Below the pieces are notes generated by a model. That model saw only the letters and a program-made list of their open reading frames with translations, had not been told where the DNA came from and made no database searches. The position numbers and the translations under genes were made by a program. From an uncultured Verrucomicrobiota bacterium (lineage in GTDB: Bacteria > Verrucomicrobiota > Kiritimatiellia > RFP12 > UBA1067), in NCBI GenBank assembly GCA_946631345.1, contig CAMPAA010000131.1, positions 1 to 8,703 of the forward strand: a DNA stretch of 8,703 bases, written 5' to 3'. Every line of letters begins with the position of its first letter. Positions within the stretch are counted from its first letter, which is position 1. This document shows positions 7,338-8,703 of this stretch, in pieces.

Positions 7338-7341
7338 TCCT
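7338..7341 (-). promoter_or_regulatory. Ribosome binding site for the GTG start of the PpiD-like gene
   Basis: AGGA (in AGGAAC) on the minus strand, 8 nt before the GTG at 7329. It supports use of the GTG. The basic residues and membrane helix immediately after the GTG make a sensible N-terminus. Confidence 0.55.
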
Positions 7342-7382
7342 GTTGTGTTTCGTAAACCTTTTTCTTCCCGGACGGACGAGCC

Positions 7383-8489
7383 TCAGCCGTTGTCCCCAAA
7401 TCCGCCGGACGTTTCGCCGCCGGAGGTAGATTCCGTGGATTCGCCCGTCGCCGCCGCGTCGCCGCCGGCCTCGCCCTGCCCTTCGCCTTCAGCCTTGGGC
7501 TTGGCGGCGGACTTCTTCTTGTTGCTGTCATCCTTCGTCTTGAACGATATGTCCTGGATGCGAACGACCTCCTCGCCGAAGTTCACGCTTGCGATGCCCT
7601 CCGCGAAGGTGAAGCGGTTGCGCATCTCGCCAGCCGGATCGAACGTCATGACCGACACCGCCATGCGCCCGCCAACCTTCGAACGCTTGCGGAATATCTT
7701 GATTGCGCACTGCGGCGTGAGGCCGAAGTCGAGCGTGCGCACCTGGTTGGAGACCACGCCGGAGATCGGGTCACGGTAGGTCGTCACGCCCTGCGCGAGC
7801 GTAACCTTGTAGTCGCCGGCCTCGCCGCGCAGCGAGGTGAAGAGCGCATCGCCCGTCGTGCGGATGCGGACGCGGTCCGCCGCGCTCATGCGCGCCACGT
7901 TGTAGTGAAGGCCCTCCAGCGCGAGCATTCCCGTGATGACGTGCACTACGGCTTCGTTTCCGTCGCCCGAGGGTACGAGCTCATGGTTGCTCTCGCCCGC
8001 CATGTCCTTGGCGGTGAAGTTCGGGTAGGCCACCGAGAAGAGGCCCGTGGGCAGCGTGCGCGGAAGCGACACCGTGATTGCGCCGCGCGTGAGCACCACC
8101 GTGCGCGGCTGCGCGCCGTACGCCGTCTCGCGCGTGGAGAACTCCACCTCGCCTTTTGCCTTGAGCACCGACTCCTTGCCGAACTCGAACTCGGCTCCGT
8201 TCGTCACGCGGAACGCCGAGCCGTTGGGATAGAACTTCCCCTCGACCGCAGGCTTGAACTCCTGCTGGCGCGGCAGCTTCACGAACACGTCGGCATCGGC
8301 GCGGGAAAGCCGCACGAGCGCATGGAAATGCTTTGCCGCAGGCTTCGCGGCGGCGGCCTTCACCAGCGCCGGATCGATGCCCTCCGTGGAAGCGGCGGCT
8401 TCGGCCGCGCCCTCCTCCTGGGCCGGCAGGACATATGCGGCGCCAAACGCTGCGGCGCAGACGCAGAAAATCGTCAAGGTTCTATTCAT
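7383..8489 (-). CDS. Secreted protein of unknown function, weakly FecR-like, with low-complexity C-terminal tail
   Basis: I do not recognise a firm family for this 368-residue protein. Residues 1-23 form a Sec signal peptide (basic N-terminus, hydrophobic core, VLPA before QEE), so export to the periplasm or beyond is expected. Residues 24-52 are Ala/Glu-rich. Residues about 55-315 look all-beta with short repeated strands such as GSAFRVTNGAEFEFG (90-104), RTVVLTRGAITVSLP (129-143) and AVVHVITGMLALEG (180-193). This resembles FecR-domain proteins (surface-exposed, strand-Gly-strand pattern), but only weakly. Residues about 317-368 are Lys-rich, then Gly/Glu/Ser/Thr-rich and probably disordered. 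The ATG at 8489 has a near-perfect AAAGGAGG 9 nt upstream. It is the first gene of the apparent operon and precedes the PpiD-like chaperone by 53 nt, so an envelope role is a reasonable inference. Confidence 0.85.
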   Translation of the reverse strand: MNRTLTIFCVCAAAFGAAYVLPAQEEGAAEAAASTEGIDPALVKAAAAKPAAKHFHALVRLSRADADVFVKLPRQQEFKPAVEGKFYPNGSAFRVTNGAEFEFGKESVLKAKGEVEFSTRETAYGAQPRTVVLTRGAITVSLPRTLPTGLFSVAYPNFTAKDMAGESNHELVPSGDGNEAVVHVITGMLALEGLHYNVARMSAADRVRIRTTGDALFTSLRGEAGDYKVTLAQGVTTYRDPISGVVSNQVRTLDFGLTPQCAIKIFRKRSKVGGRMAVSVMTFDPAGEMRNRFTFAEGIASVNFGEEVVRIQDISFKTKDDSNKKKSAAKPKAEGEGQGEAGGDAAATGESTESTSGGETSGGFGDNG

Positions 8490-8498
8490 GTGTACAAT

Positions 8499-8506
8499 CC
8501 TCCTTT
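8499..8506 (-). promoter_or_regulatory. Strong Shine-Dalgarno for the secreted-protein gene
   Basis: AAAGGAGG on the minus strand, 9 nt before the ATG at 8489. It is the best ribosome binding site in the window and suggests high translation of the first gene of the operon. Confidence 0.75.
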
Positions 8507-8516
8507 GAAGGTGCGT

Positions 8517-8545
8517 ATTTTACGCTTTCCCCCCGAAAAATGCAA
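8517..8545 (-). promoter_or_regulatory. Candidate sigma70-type promoter of the secreted protein-ppiD-dut-def-argS operon
   Basis: The minus strand has TTGCAT (8540-8545), a 17-nt spacer and TAAAAT (8517-8522). That matches the -35 consensus at 3 of 6 positions and the -10 at 5 of 6. Transcription would start near 8510, giving a leader of about 20 nt that contains the AAAGGAGG site. This is a motif-based prediction. Confidence 0.45.
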
Positions 8546-8598
8546 CCGCCCATGGAAAGGCCGCGCAGAAGGCCTCAACGGGCATGGACAAACGAAGT

Positions 8599-8614
8599 TT
8601 TGCCCTTGGGCAAA
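8599..8614. repeat. Inverted repeat TTTGCCC/GGGCAAA
   Basis: Two 7-nt arms are separated by TT. It lies about 55 nt upstream of the candidate -35 element. It could be an operator-like dyad or a small hairpin; no specific regulator can be named from it. Confidence 0.5.
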
Positions 8615-8677
8615 CGACCGTCAGCCCACGGGCAAAAATCCGTCCAGGCAAGCTCAAAGCTACCCGGCATCTCACTG

Positions 8678-8692
8678 CCCGCCTCAGGCGGG
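8678..8692. repeat. GC-rich inverted repeat CCCGCC/GGCGGG
   Basis: Two perfect 6-nt arms surround a TCA loop, extendable by one G-T pair. It lies about 130 nt upstream of the candidate promoter, at the window edge. It may belong to the 3' end of a gene outside the window or be one copy of a dispersed palindrome. Confidence 0.5.
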
Positions 8693-8703
8693 TTATGATC
8701 ACC

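Larger units (their letters stand above)
8546..8703. other. Non-coding stretch upstream of the operon, with two palindromes
   Basis: I see no convincing gene here. The minus-strand reading frame open to the right edge (stop at 8520) encodes an Arg/Ala/Val-rich peptide with no recognisable motif. The stretch contains the inverted repeats TTTGCCC-TT-GGGCAAA (8599-8614) and CCCGCC-TCA-GGCGGG (8678-8692), plus a smaller GCCC-AC-GGGC at 8624-8633. None is followed closely by a clear T run, so a terminator call is not supported. Confidence 0.5.

Noticed and set aside
6586..7779. 397-codon open frame on the plus strand
   Set aside because: It is antisense to the PpiD-like gene and the secreted-protein gene and spans the gap between them. 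It has no motif and looks like a composition shadow.
8678..8692. CCCGCC/GGCGGG hairpin as a Rho-independent terminator
   Set aside because: There is no T run directly after it on either strand, and no recognised gene ends beside it within the window.
8520..8702. 60-codon minus-strand frame open to the right edge, possible tail of an upstream gene
   Set aside because: Its Arg/Ala/Val-rich sequence has no recognisable motif. It runs through two palindromes and the candidate -35/-10 elements, so non-coding DNA is the simpler reading.

Overview
The window is GC-rich (about 60% by eye) bacterial chromosomal DNA. Every gene I can support lies on the minus strand, so transcription runs from high to low coordinates. 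Good Shine-Dalgarno sites (for example AAAGGAGG), Sec signal peptides and a PpiD-like membrane-anchored chaperone indicate a Gram-negative-type bacterium with a periplasm. The gene mix and the style of the unknown secreted protein would fit the Verrucomicrobiota/Kiritimatiellota/Lentisphaerota group. That placement is an impression from the proteins, not a demonstrated taxonomy.

Region A (about 8545 down to 3029) looks like one housekeeping operon. A plausible sigma70-type promoter precedes a secreted protein of unknown function with a weak FecR-like look. It is followed by a PpiD/SurA-like chaperone (GTG start), dUTPase (dut), peptide deformylase (def) and arginyl-tRNA synthetase (argS). The genes are packed tightly: ppiD and dut overlap by 26 nt, dut and def overlap by 4 nt (ATGA), and the other gaps are 29-53 nt. 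The products serve envelope protein folding, nucleotide-pool hygiene and translation.

A compact 88-nt junction (2941-3028) separates the two regions. It holds a terminator-like hairpin with a T run for argS, and the T run leads straight into an extended -10 element (TGGTATAAT). That element lies so close to the next ATG that the mRNA would be essentially leaderless.

Region B (2940 down to 1) holds the most unusual gene. It is a single 791-residue polypeptide that joins a complete sugar-type periplasmic solute-binding protein, a transmembrane tether and a complete MalF/UgpA-type ABC permease with its EAA loop. It is followed after 29 nt by a LOG/'lysine decarboxylase-like' Rossmann protein that runs off the left edge. 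Neither a MalG-type second permease nor an ATPase gene is next to it in this window, so this is a self-tethered, apparently orphan importer.

The right end (8523-8703) is non-coding as far as I can see and holds two short palindromes. No tRNA, rRNA, CRISPR array, insertion sequence or phage gene was seen.
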